35,945 nt of DNA from the NCBI RefSeq assembly GCF_029868745.1, contig NZ_JARWOP010000056.1, positions 1-35,945 of the forward strand. Reading direction: 5' to 3'. The notes under the pieces are model-generated. The model ran no database searches. It saw only the letters and a list, made by a program, of their open reading frames with translations, and had not been told where the DNA came from. Within the stretch, counting starts at the first letter, position 1; every line of letters begins with the position of its first letter. The position numbers and the translations under genes were made by a program. The DNA comes from Nocardia wallacei (lineage in GTDB: Bacteria; Actinomycetota; Actinomycetes; Mycobacteriales; Mycobacteriaceae). This document shows positions 8,247-16,115 of this stretch, one piece after another.

Positions 8247-9202
8247 CGGGTGCTCCGTTCCGATCGGGTGTGTTGGATGAGGCTGGTGCCCCAGGTGAAG
8301 CCGACTCCGAAGCCGGCGAGCAGGACTGTGTCCGGCGGCCGGGTGTGGAGGCGGGGTGCGAGCATGAGGGGCAGGGAGGAGGAGACGGTGTTGCCGTAGT
8401 GGGCGATCTCGAACGGGAGCCGGTCCTCGTCGACGCCGAGTGTTTCGCGGACCACGTCGATGATGCGTTTGGATCCGGGATGGGCCAGGATCACGTCGAT
8501 GTCGTGCGGGCCGAGCCCGTTGCGGTCGAGGAGTCGCTCGATGCTCCGGGGCGCCTCGCGGGCGGCGTTGAGGAATACGCCGCGGCCGTCCATGGTGAGA
8601 TGTTCTGTGCCGCAGCGGAGTACGGACGTAGTGCCGGGCGCGGTGCCGAAGTCGGCGTCGACGATCCGGTAGCCGGGGGCGTCGGTGGTGAGGTAGGTCG
8701 CGGTGGCGGCGTCGGCGAACAGTAGCGCGGTGTTGCGGTCGTGCGGATCGGTGATGGTGGTGTAGGGATCGCAGGTGCACAGCAGGACGTGTTCGAACCC
8801 GTATCGGTCGGCGAGGGCGGCGGTGGCCGCGAGGCCGTGGGTGTAGCCGGCGCAGCCCTGGGACAGGTCGAAGGTCATGCACGCGCCGGGCAGCCCCAGC
8901 TTTTCGTGGACGATGGCGGAGGTGTGTGGAATCCGCTGGTCGGGATTCTGGGTGACGACGCACAGCAGTTGCGTCGCGTCGAGGTGCACGCTCGCGTGCC
9001 GCCGCAGGTCTTCGCAGGCCTCGACACACAGGTCACTGGTGCGCTGCTGCGGCTGTTTGACCGCGCGGGTGTGAATACCGATCTTGGTGTTCAGAAAGTC
9101 TTCGCCGACACCCAGAGTCGTCGCTGCGGGCAGGTTCGGCACCCGCAGGTCGGGGAGGTAGGTGCCGATGGCGGTGAGACGGATGCTGTCGGGTGCGGTC
9201 AT
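8243..9202 (-). CDS. Beta-ketoacyl-ACP synthase III-like enzyme
   Basis: A thiolase-fold condensing enzyme of 319 residues. The catalytic Cys is in DLSQGCAGYTHGL, the His in LAHPGSKRII and the Asn in HYGNTVSSSLP, giving the FabH-type Cys-His-Asn triad. The usual HQASK/HQAN around the His is HPGSK here. Start at 9202 (ATG, MTAPDSIRL) fits the beginning of the family; the open frame upstream lacks similarity. It lies 28 bases after HMG-CoA synthase and overlaps the acyl carrier protein. In the Streptomyces CL190 mevalonate cluster, the related NphT7 makes acetoacetyl-CoA from acetyl-CoA and malonyl-CoA. No acetoacetyl-CoA thiolase is present here, so the same job is plausible. The coupled ACP argues that a carrier-bound substrate is also possible. 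Confidence 0.85.
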   Translation of the reverse strand: MTAPDSIRLTAIGTYLPDLRVPNLPAATTLGVGEDFLNTKIGIHTRAVKQPQQRTSDLCVEACEDLRRHASVHLDATQLLCVVTQNPDQRIPHTSAIVHEKLGLPGACMTFDLSQGCAGYTHGLAATAALADRYGFEHVLLCTCDPYTTITDPHDRNTALLFADAATATYLTTDAPGYRIVDADFGTAPGTTSVLRCGTEHLTMDGRGVFLNAAREAPRSIERLLDRNGLGPHDIDVILAHPGSKRIIDVVRETLGVDEDRLPFEIAHYGNTVSSSLPLMLAPRLHTRPPDTVLLAGFGVGFTWGTSLIQHTRSERSTR

Positions 9203-9230
9203 CTGCTGAATGTCGTTTCCGTGGTGCGGG

Positions 9231-10403
9231 TCAGCGGGTTTCGTAGATGCGTTCGTGGCCCTCCACGGCCGCGAGCCGGAAAGCGCCGGCGGTGTGTTCG
9301 GGCACATTGTGGCGGCCTGCGTCGGCGGGGATCCGGAACTCGTGCAGGGACCGGTAGTCGTCGTAGGCGAGAGGTTTGCGGGCGGTGACCGCGTGGTCGT
9401 GGGCGGTGGCACGCAGATGGTCGCGATAGCCGGGAACGACGGTGGCGCAGAAGAACTCGGCGACACAGCCGGAGCCATAGCTGAGCATCCCGACGTGCCG
9501 GCCGCCGAGCTCGTCTCGGTGGTCGAGCAGCGAGGCCAGCGCCAGGTACAGCGACGCGGTGTAGCTGTTGCCGACCGCCCGGTTGTAATGAGTGCTGGCG
9601 GCGAGCGCGGTGTCGAGGTCGTCGTGGGAAGGCGCCTGCCCGTGCGTGCCGAGCAGGTGGCGGTGGGCCTTGTAGGCCATCGCGGTGAATGGCTGGTGGT
9701 AGCAGAAAGCGGCGAAGTCGTCGAGGTCGCGGCCGCCGTGGCGGCGGTAGTCGGCGTAGGCGTGGGCTGTGGCGTCGAGGTAGGTCGTGATGGACAGCTT
9801 GCCGTCGACGACCGGGGTGGTGCGGTGATTGGGGCGCCAGAAATCCATCACGTGGCTGGAGTGGACGCCGGTGACGGACTCGAGTTCGGCGATGCCGGGG
9901 TCGGCGGTGACCAGGATCGCCGCGGACGCGGCGCCCTGCGTGGCCTCTGCCGGAGTGCCCGTGTCGTAGCGGGCGATATCGGTGGCGATGACGAGCACTT
10001 GGTGGGCCGGGTCGCGGGCGATGAGTCCGGCGGCGAATTGCAGGCCCGCGGTGGCGGCGTAGCACGCCTGTTTGAGTTCGACGACGCGGGTGGTGTGCGG
10101 CAGCCGCAGCAGCGGATGCAGATACAGGCCGGCGGCTTTGGACTGGTCGACGCCGGTTTCGGTGGCCAGCAACACGGTTCGCAGCGCGCTGGTGCCGTGG
10201 CGTTCGAGGACGGGCGCCGCCGCCGCGGCGGCGAGGGTGACGATGTCTTCGTCGGGAGCGGGGACGCTCATCGCGTCCTGGCCGATCCCGCGGTGGTATT
10301 TGGCGACGTCGACACCGTGGTGCCGGGCGAGGGTGGCGTGATCGATCATGTAGTGGGTGGTGGCGATGGACAGGTCGGCGATTCCGACGCGCGGGTGGGG
10401 CAT
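9231..10403 (-). CDS. mvaS: Hydroxymethylglutaryl-CoA synthase
   Basis: Condenses acetyl-CoA with acetoacetyl-CoA to HMG-CoA, the first committed building step of the mevalonate pathway. It has 390 residues, the normal bacterial length. The catalytic residues are visible: Glu82 in ATETGVDQSKA, Cys114 in ELKQACYAATAG and His236 in CYHQPFTAMAYKA. The C-terminal SYGSGCVAEFF block is also typical. The ATG at 10403 has GGAGG 8 bases upstream. It follows HMG-CoA reductase by 20 bases and precedes the KAS III-like gene. Assignment is secure. Confidence 0.95.
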   Translation of the reverse strand: MPHPRVGIADLSIATTHYMIDHATLARHHGVDVAKYHRGIGQDAMSVPAPDEDIVTLAAAAAAPVLERHGTSALRTVLLATETGVDQSKAAGLYLHPLLRLPHTTRVVELKQACYAATAGLQFAAGLIARDPAHQVLVIATDIARYDTGTPAEATQGAASAAILVTADPGIAELESVTGVHSSHVMDFWRPNHRTTPVVDGKLSITTYLDATAHAYADYRRHGGRDLDDFAAFCYHQPFTAMAYKAHRHLLGTHGQAPSHDDLDTALAASTHYNRAVGNSYTASLYLALASLLDHRDELGGRHVGMLSYGSGCVAEFFCATVVPGYRDHLRATAHDHAVTARKPLAYDDYRSLHEFRIPADAGRHNVPEHTAGAFRLAAVEGHERIYETR

Positions 10404-10423
10404 GGCCGAGTCCTCCTTCGGTG

Positions 10424-11479
10424 TCAGCGGTGGGTGCGTTCGAACCGGGTGTGGGCGCGCATCAGCTCACCGGGATTGGTTTGGGCCGCGAGCAGTGACA
10501 GCTCTCCGCACAGCACGGTGGCGGCGGCGAGCGCGGCGAGCCGGCGGGCGTTGGCGCCCGGCGGCCGTTCCTGGCGGCAGCCGAGGCGGGTGAGCGCCTG
10601 CTCGACATGCGGGAGATGTTTGCCGTTACCGACGGTGCCGACGATCAGATTGGGCAGCGTGCAGGAGAAATAGAGATCGCCGTCGCGGTCGTCGGCACGG
10701 GTGATGCCTTGTGAGCCCTCGACGATATTGGCCGCGTCCTGTCCGGTGGCGAGGTAGAACCCGAGCAGCATATTGGCGTAATGGGCGTTCGCGGAACGGA
10801 TCCCGCCGGCGAGCAGGGTGCCGATGAGGTTCTTGCGGGTGTTCAGCGTGGCGAGCCGGGCCGCCGTGGTGTGCAATCTGCGCTCGACCACCTCACGGGG
10901 GAGCATGATCTCGGCGGCGACGTTCTTGCCGCGGCCCAGGATGCCGTTGACGGCGCTGGCCTTCTTGTCCGTGCAGTAGTTTCCCGACACCGACTCGTAG
11001 CGCAATCCCGGAACGTCGGCGAGTATCCGGGCGGCGAGCCGGTCGGCGGCCTGGGTGGTCATATTGTGGCCCGCGGCGTCGCCGGTGGTGAATTCGAAGC
11101 GCAGGAACAACAGATTCCCGGCGATCTGATGATGCAGATCGATCAGCCGCGTGTGCCGGCTGTCCGCGGCGACGAGATCGCGGAGTTCGTCGAACCGGTC
11201 CCGGACGTGACCGACGGCGGCGAGGGCGATACTCGCGTCGTCGGCTTCCACCAGGATCGAGCGGGTCATCCGGTCATCGAGAACCGTGGCGACGATGCCC
11301 TGGTCGGTGAGTCTCGAAACGGCGGCGCCGCGGTGCACGGAGGGCCACAGGGGAGTTTCGAAAGTGGCCAAGGGAATGTCGAATTCGCCGGTGACCGCAT
11401 TGCCGCGGATACGGAGCGGGCCGAGCCACGCCATCGGCACGGTGGCGTGGTCGGTGGCCGGGCTGTGCGAGGTGGTCAT
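10424..11479 (-). CDS. HMG-CoA reductase, class I (NADPH type)
   Basis: Reduces HMG-CoA to mevalonate. About 351 residues, soluble, without the membrane domain of eukaryotic enzymes, like the Streptomyces CL190 enzyme. Seen: the N-terminal ETPLWPSVHRGA segment with the catalytic Glu, TTGDAAGHNMTT (the DAMGMN block), CTDKKASAVNGILGRGK with the catalytic Lys, and GTVGNGKHLP near the cofactor site. A C-terminal His in LMRAHTRFE is in the position expected for the catalytic histidine. The ATG at 11479 overlaps the isomerase stop as ATGA. The open frame runs far upstream through the isomerase gene, but that part is a shadow. Confidence 0.95.
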   Translation of the reverse strand: MTTSHSPATDHATVPMAWLGPLRIRGNAVTGEFDIPLATFETPLWPSVHRGAAVSRLTDQGIVATVLDDRMTRSILVEADDASIALAAVGHVRDRFDELRDLVAADSRHTRLIDLHHQIAGNLLFLRFEFTTGDAAGHNMTTQAADRLAARILADVPGLRYESVSGNYCTDKKASAVNGILGRGKNVAAEIMLPREVVERRLHTTAARLATLNTRKNLIGTLLAGGIRSANAHYANMLLGFYLATGQDAANIVEGSQGITRADDRDGDLYFSCTLPNLIVGTVGNGKHLPHVEQALTRLGCRQERPPGANARRLAALAAATVLCGELSLLAAQTNPGELMRAHTRFERTHR

Positions 11480-12612
11480 GCGAGAACCGTCCCTTCGGCC
11501 GGTGCGCCCGGCCACGACTCGGAGCGGGTCGCGACGCGGGACCCACTGCGGTGGGCGAACTGGGTCGTGTCGATACCTGCTGCACGGCAATAGCTTTCGA
11601 CGGGCCCGGTCAACAGGAGGTCGCTGTCTGTGAGGGCATCCGGTGTGGCGGCGCCGAGCACGGTCATGATCGAGACGAGGTGATCGAGCCACTCGCGGAT
11701 CGTCGTGACGAGTGCATCGGTGCCGCGGTCGAGCAGGACCGTGAGGAACGCTCCCGCTACTCCGGTCGCGCGGGCGCCCAAAGCGAGTGCGCGCGCGGTG
11801 TCGAGCGGAGAGCGGATGCCGCCCGAGGCGAGCAGCGTTACGCCGTCGACGCCGGTGGCCTCGAGCAGGCAGCAGGGCGTGGACTGTCCCCAGCCTTCGA
11901 GGCAGGAGAATCCGAGGTCGGCACGCCGCCGATTCTCGATGCGCGCGAAGTCGGTTCCGCCACGTCCGCCGACATCGGCGACGGTGACCCCGAGATCGGC
12001 CAGCAGCGCCACTGTCGCTCGACTGAGGCCGAATCCGACCTCCTTCACGATCACCGGAACGTCCACGGCCGCGGCGATGGCCTCGATCCGCCCTGCCCAA
12101 TGGGCGAAGTCGCGGTCGCCCTCGGGCATGACGATTTCCTGGACGGCGTTGAGGTGGATCTGCAGCGCGTTCGCCTCGAGGAGATCGATTGCGCGGCGAG
12201 CCTGCTCGGGCGTGGTGTCGGCGTTGAGGTTCGCGAGCACGACGCCGCGCGGATTCTCTGTGCGCAGCACCCGATAAGTCTCGGCAAGCGCCGGATCGCG
12301 CAGGTAGGCGCTCATCGAACCCGCCGCGATCGGCAGTCCGGTCTCGGCGGCGGCAACGGCCAGTTCGCGGTTGATCGCGCCGGTGCGGTCGCTTCCGCCG
12401 GTCATCGCGTTGATGTATAACGGTGCGGGCCAACGGCAATCGGCGACCTCGACCGTCGGATCGACGTCGATGCGATCGATGCCGGCCAGCGCGTGGTGTA
12501 CGAAGCGCACAGCGTCGAAGTCGTTGGCCTCGGCAGGTTGCCGGTGCTGGTCGACCGCCAGCCGCACATGGTCGTCCTTGCGATCGCCGATCGAGTCCGG
12601 GCGGGTCGTCAT
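11476..12612 (-). CDS. fni: Isopentenyl-diphosphate delta-isomerase, type 2 (FMN)
   Basis: Interconverts IPP and DMAPP using FMN and NAD(P)H. The 378-residue length and motifs fit: RKDDHVRLA at the N-terminus, INAMTGGS, AAGSMSAYL, LHLNAVQEI-type segment near residue 155, VIVKEVGFGLS, DVGGRGGTDFARIE and LLASGGIRSPLD for phosphate and flavin binding. The ATG at 12612 has AAAGGAGG ending 5 bases upstream, the strongest ribosome binding site in this run. That, plus the 189-base gap after phosphomevalonate kinase, suggests a second promoter here. HMG-CoA reductase follows with an ATGA overlap. Confidence 0.95.
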   Translation of the reverse strand: MTTRPDSIGDRKDDHVRLAVDQHRQPAEANDFDAVRFVHHALAGIDRIDVDPTVEVADCRWPAPLYINAMTGGSDRTGAINRELAVAAAETGLPIAAGSMSAYLRDPALAETYRVLRTENPRGVVLANLNADTTPEQARRAIDLLEANALQIHLNAVQEIVMPEGDRDFAHWAGRIEAIAAAVDVPVIVKEVGFGLSRATVALLADLGVTVADVGGRGGTDFARIENRRRADLGFSCLEGWGQSTPCCLLEATGVDGVTLLASGGIRSPLDTARALALGARATGVAGAFLTVLLDRGTDALVTTIREWLDHLVSIMTVLGAATPDALTDSDLLLTGPVESYCRAAGIDTTQFAHRSGSRVATRSESWPGAPAEGTVLA

Positions 12613-12801
12613 TCATGCCTCCTTTCACGGGAATCCGTGCCGTCACGCCGGCGCCGAGCCCGCTGGGCGGCTACACGGGAATGGGAGCGTGATCTCAGCT
12701 TCGGGCTCTCGATAGCCGAACAGAAGACACCGGTGCGCATGCGCCGCATGTGTTGTGCGCATACCGGACGGATCGCCGGCGAGTGACCGGTGGTGACATG
12801 G
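12613..12801 (-). promoter_or_regulatory. 189-base gap between mevalonate half-operons, candidate internal promoter
   Basis: This is by far the longest gap between genes of the minus-strand mevalonate run, where neighbours otherwise overlap or nearly touch. It contains a perfect 10-base palindrome GCGCATGCGC at 12735-12744, and GTGCGCAT occurs twice nearby. The strong ribosome binding site of fni ends it. No convincing -10/-35 pair was found, so a separate promoter or operator is only a suggestion. Confidence 0.35.
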
Positions 12802-13896
12802 TTACTCGGCGGCATTGCTGTCGCCGAGGTATACCTGCAGCGGGAGATGGCGAATTCCGGCGGCGGACCAGCGGCGGATCAGTGCGGCGGCCTGCTCGGG
12901 ACGGTCACGGTCGACGACGGCGATACCGCAGTCGCCGCCACCGGCGCCGGAGGACTTGGCCGCAATGCCGACGATATCGGCTGCGGTACAGAGCGCGTCG
13001 AGTTCGGGCGTGCGGATTCCCAGACCTGCGACGGCGTCGAGGTCCTCGAGAAGTGTTCGGGCCCGGCGTATCTCACGCTGGACGCCGAGGACATCGTCGG
13101 CGCCCACGGCGGTGATGAGACGTTCGACGCAGGCCGTGGTCCCGGCGAGAAATGTCGGGTGTGCTCGGATACTCCGGTGGTTGCCGCCGGTGCGTCCGGT
13201 CAGAGTCGAGGTCGAGGCTGGTTGCCCGGTCCACCCCGCCAGCAGGCGGGTGCGGTGCGGCGCCGGTAGCGGGCGGACCGACAAACCAGGCCAATCGGCG
13301 CGCAGCGCCCCGGTGACGGTGCCGGCCAGTTCCTGGATTCGGGCACGGTCGGGGCTGTGGTAGGCGATCCACCCACCCCATGTGGCGGCCGCGATGTCGC
13401 CGCCGGACGCTCTCGCGTCGATCGCGAGGGTGGCCAGCATGGCCAGCCGATAACGGTCGAAAGGGGTGAGTGGGAGGCGATAGAAGGCGGAAAGGGCGGC
13501 GACCATGGCGACGGTGATCGCGGCGCTGGAGCCCAACCCGAGTTTGCGGCCGGAGCCGTCGGTCAGGTCGGCACCGGTGGCGGTGGCGGTGAAAGGCTGT
13601 GGCCGCCCGCCTGATTCGAGTACGAGCTGTTCCACGACGTTCGCGGCCGACAGTATGTACTCGAAGTTCTCGTCGCTGTGTCCGGGTGCCGGGACCAAGC
13701 GACCTCCGTCGCGCAGACATCGGATTCGCGTCCCGCCACCGAGATCCGAGACGAGTATCGTTTCTCCGCAATGGGTTTCGGCTATTGTGACGGTGGCGCA
13801 GCGGTCGACAGCGACGACGACGGCCGGATGTCCCGGCTGCAGGACGGCGTACTCGCCGGCGAGGAACAGCTTGCCGGGTGCGCGGCGGCGGATCAT
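12802..13896 (-). CDS. Phosphomevalonate kinase
   Basis: Phosphorylates mevalonate 5-phosphate to the diphosphate; a GHMP-fold kinase of 364 residues. Seen: APGKLFLAGEYAVLQPGHPA at the N-terminus (typical of phosphomevalonate kinase), the ATP loop KLGLGSSAAITVA near residue 120, ASGGDIAAATWGGWIAY, and C-terminal KSSGAGGGDCGIAV. The ATG at 13896 overlaps the decarboxylase stop as ATGA. It is the last gene of the promoter-proximal half of the mevalonate run. Confidence 0.93.
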   Translation of the reverse strand: MIRRRAPGKLFLAGEYAVLQPGHPAVVVAVDRCATVTIAETHCGETILVSDLGGGTRIRCLRDGGRLVPAPGHSDENFEYILSAANVVEQLVLESGGRPQPFTATATGADLTDGSGRKLGLGSSAAITVAMVAALSAFYRLPLTPFDRYRLAMLATLAIDARASGGDIAAATWGGWIAYHSPDRARIQELAGTVTGALRADWPGLSVRPLPAPHRTRLLAGWTGQPASTSTLTGRTGGNHRSIRAHPTFLAGTTACVERLITAVGADDVLGVQREIRRARTLLEDLDAVAGLGIRTPELDALCTAADIVGIAAKSSGAGGGDCGIAVVDRDRPEQAAALIRRWSAAGIRHLPLQVYLGDSNAAE

Positions 13897-14936
13897 CGTT
13901 GGTCGCCACCGGTCACCGTGACACCGGGGCCTGGGTGTGCGATGCGGATCGCCATCGTGTCGTCGAGTTCGCGCAGTGCTACGACCACGCGTGCCGCGTC
14001 GTGGCGAGCGCACAGAACGGCGACGTTGGGACCGGCGTCGATGGTGGCGTAGGCCGAGATGCCGTCGGCCCGCAGTCTTTCGATACGGTCGAGGATACGC
14101 AGCGACCGAGGTGCGAGGTACCGTATCGCCGGCCTGGCCGCGAGCAGCACCGCATGCATTCCCAGTGCGTTGTGTTCGGCGATCTGCCCGGCGCGCTCCA
14201 GGTCTCCGGCGGCGAGCGCGGCATGGACCTGTTCGAGGTCGGTGCGGCTCGCGGTGGCCCACGGGAGGTAGAACGGCGAGGTCGCGACCGAATGCCGCAT
14301 GGCCGTCCGGCTCGGCAACGCCTTGGGCTCGGCGTCGACGATCGCGACGACCAGCGCGACATCCAGTGCGCATTCGATCGGCTCGGCATAGCAGCTCTCG
14401 TCGCCGGCGGCGCCGAAACCTGTTCCGGCATGCCAGGTGACGAAACCTCCGAAGATTGAGCGGCACGCCGATCCGGACCCGCGACGTGCGAGACGGGACA
14501 GCGCTCTCGCGTCCAGCTCCACACCGTAGGCGGCCGTCGCCGCGGCGGCGAGCGCGGCGAAGCCGCTGGCCGACGAGGCCAGCCCGGCGCCGGTCGGGAC
14601 AGTGTTGTTCGTTTCCACCCGGGCCGGCTCGGACCGGCCCGCCATGTCGCGCACCAAGTCAAGGAATCGTTCGACGCGCACGCGGGTCTGTGGCGGCACG
14701 CGACGGCCGTTGAGCGTCACGGTATCCACCGCCGCTTTCGGTCGCAGCGTGACTCGGGTCGTGGTGGGGAAGATGTCGAGGGTCATCGAAAGACTGCTGG
14801 TGACCGGAAGGATCAGCGATTCGTCGCGTTTGCCCCAGTACTTCACCAACGCCATGTTGGGGTAGGCGATCGCGACCGGTCCGCTTCCCGCCCGTGCGAA
14901 TTGGATTGGGCGGGAGGTGGTTTCGGAGGTACTCAT
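13893..14936 (-). CDS. mvaD: Diphosphomevalonate decarboxylase
   Basis: ATP-dependent decarboxylation of mevalonate diphosphate to IPP. 347 residues. Seen: AYPNMALVKYWGKRDE at the N-terminus, LPVTSSLSMTL, the nucleotide loop TGAGLASSASGFAAL, RRGSGSACRSIFGGFVTW, and the catalytic Asp region IDAGPNV. The ATG at 14936 overlaps the mevalonate kinase stop by one base (TGATG), with GGAGG-like purines only weakly present, which fits translational coupling. The open frame extends upstream but without similarity. Confidence 0.95.
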   Translation of the reverse strand: MSTSETTSRPIQFARAGSGPVAIAYPNMALVKYWGKRDESLILPVTSSLSMTLDIFPTTTRVTLRPKAAVDTVTLNGRRVPPQTRVRVERFLDLVRDMAGRSEPARVETNNTVPTGAGLASSASGFAALAAAATAAYGVELDARALSRLARRGSGSACRSIFGGFVTWHAGTGFGAAGDESCYAEPIECALDVALVVAIVDAEPKALPSRTAMRHSVATSPFYLPWATASRTDLEQVHAALAAGDLERAGQIAEHNALGMHAVLLAARPAIRYLAPRSLRILDRIERLRADGISAYATIDAGPNVAVLCARHDAARVVVALRELDDTMAIRIAHPGPGVTVTGGDQR

Positions 14937-15928
14937 CACGTCTCCTGCGTCATCGGCATCGTCCATGTCCGGTGGGCGCCCGCTGCGGTGAGCGCCTCGC
15001 GGACGGCCGCGGTGCGGTGCGGTTCGACCAGTGCCAGCACACAGCCCCCGAGCCCGCCGCCGGTCAGCTTCGCGCCGCACGCACCGGCTTTCAGAGCGGC
15101 AGCGATCAGCCGGTCGAGTTCTGTTGTGCTGATACCCAATTCGCGGAGCAACCGCTGGAACTCCGTCAGCCGCACTCCCAGTCCGGATGCGTCTCCGTCC
15201 GCCAGATCGGCGGCGGCGCCCTCGGCGAGTTCGGCCGCCCTGGTCAGCAACCGCCGGGCGTTCGCGTGGTCGTGTTGCAGTCTCGCGCGCACCGAATCGA
15301 CGGCCTGCCGCGTGCTGCCGGATTCGCCGGTGTCGGCCACGACGAGGCCGGCGTTCACACGCGTGGGGATCGGCCGGGCTATGCCGGCGGCGAACCGGAT
15401 CGGCCCTGTGGCCGTGACCGCTGCGGCGTCGACGCCACTGGGTCGGCCGTGTGTGACCTTCTCGCCGGTCTGCACCAGCCTGTAGAGCGAGCGTTCGTCC
15501 AGCGCGGCGCCGCACAGGTCGGCGACTGCGCGCACCGATGCCGCGGCGGCCGCGGCGCTGGATCCCAAACCTCGCGCGGGCGGAATGTCGCTGCGAATCC
15601 GCACCTCCCACGGCCGGCCGTGGGGATCCCAGCACCGTAGCGCTGCCGCGGTGGCGGCGGCCGCGCCGGAACCGGCCGGGATCGTGTCGACACTGCAGGT
15701 GAACCGGACTTCCAATGCGTCGTCGTGCCCCAGCCGGTGAGCGGATGGGGCAGGCGGAGGCGAGTCGGCCTCCGGCGGGCGCAGCGTGGCGTGCGCTGAG
15801 AGTCCGGACATCGGAATCGCGATGGCGGGCATGCCGTAGACGACGGTGTGCTCGCCGATCAGGACGACCTTGCCGTGTGCACGTCCTGTCCCGGTAGCAC
15901 GGTCCGGGGCGGTATCGGTCAGAGTCAT
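14936..15928 (-). CDS. Mevalonate kinase
   Basis: Phosphorylates mevalonate at O5; GHMP kinase of about 330 residues. Seen: GKVVLIGEHTVVYGMPAIA at the N-terminus, the ATP loop PPARGLGSSAAAAAAS, HGRPSGVDAAAV, and KLTGGGLGGCVLAL near the C-terminus. The ATG at 15928 is preferred because it begins the family-like sequence and has AAAGG upstream at wide spacing; the frame is open to 16000. It is the first gene of the minus-strand mevalonate run, separated from the regulator upstream by a strong hairpin. Confidence 0.93.
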   Translation of the reverse strand: MTLTDTAPDRATGTGRAHGKVVLIGEHTVVYGMPAIAIPMSGLSAHATLRPPEADSPPPAPSAHRLGHDDALEVRFTCSVDTIPAGSGAAAATAAALRCWDPHGRPWEVRIRSDIPPARGLGSSAAAAAASVRAVADLCGAALDERSLYRLVQTGEKVTHGRPSGVDAAAVTATGPIRFAAGIARPIPTRVNAGLVVADTGESGSTRQAVDSVRARLQHDHANARRLLTRAAELAEGAAADLADGDASGLGVRLTEFQRLLRELGISTTELDRLIAAALKAGACGAKLTGGGLGGCVLALVEPHRTAAVREALTAAGAHRTWTMPMTQET

Positions 15929-15986
15929 TGCAGCGCTACCTTTTACCCTGGCGGCCGCTTCCGGCCGGCGTGACGGTGCGGTCATT

Positions 15987-16002
15987 CGATGAACGAACAT
16001 CG
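15987..16002. promoter_or_regulatory. Inverted repeat upstream of mevalonate kinase, candidate operator
   Basis: Perfect five-base arms CGATG and CATCG around AACGAA. It lies about 60 bases upstream of the mevalonate kinase start and downstream of the regulator's terminator, where the promoter of the mevalonate run should be. Short arms such as these occur by chance, so the operator call is tentative. Confidence 0.25.
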
Positions 16003-16067
16003 CGTGATGGAGCCGGCATCGAACGCAGTTTCAGAATCGTGCTCCGCCGAAGTAGCCGGAAGGTTTC

Positions 16068-16092
16068 CCCGCGCATGGAGACCATGCGCGGG
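16068..16092 (-). terminator. Hairpin terminator after XRE/TPR regulator copy 2
   Basis: A perfect 11-base stem, CCCGCGCATGG at 16068-16078 and CCATGCGCGGG at 16082-16092, with an AGA loop. It begins 24 bases past the regulator stop on the minus strand and precedes the mevalonate kinase gene. There is no T tract, as is common in high-GC actinomycetes. It indicates separate transcription of the regulator and the mevalonate run. Confidence 0.7.
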
Positions 16093-16115
16093 CGGCATAC
16101 AGGCCCCTGGCGAAG

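Noticed and set aside
8019..9029. A 336-residue frame carrying the ACP as a C-terminal domain
   Set aside because: The N-terminal part is Arg/Pro/His-rich out-of-frame sequence of the KAS III-like gene; the ACP has its own ATG in an ATGA overlap.
9210..10673. A 487-residue + strand open frame across the HMG-CoA synthase gene
   Set aside because: It is Gly/Val/Arg-rich shadow sequence opposite a gene with clear catalytic residues.
10424..12646. A 740-residue minus-strand frame as one fused protein
   Set aside because: Only the part from 11479 onward encodes HMG-CoA reductase; the upstream half is the wrong frame of the isomerase gene, so there is no fusion.
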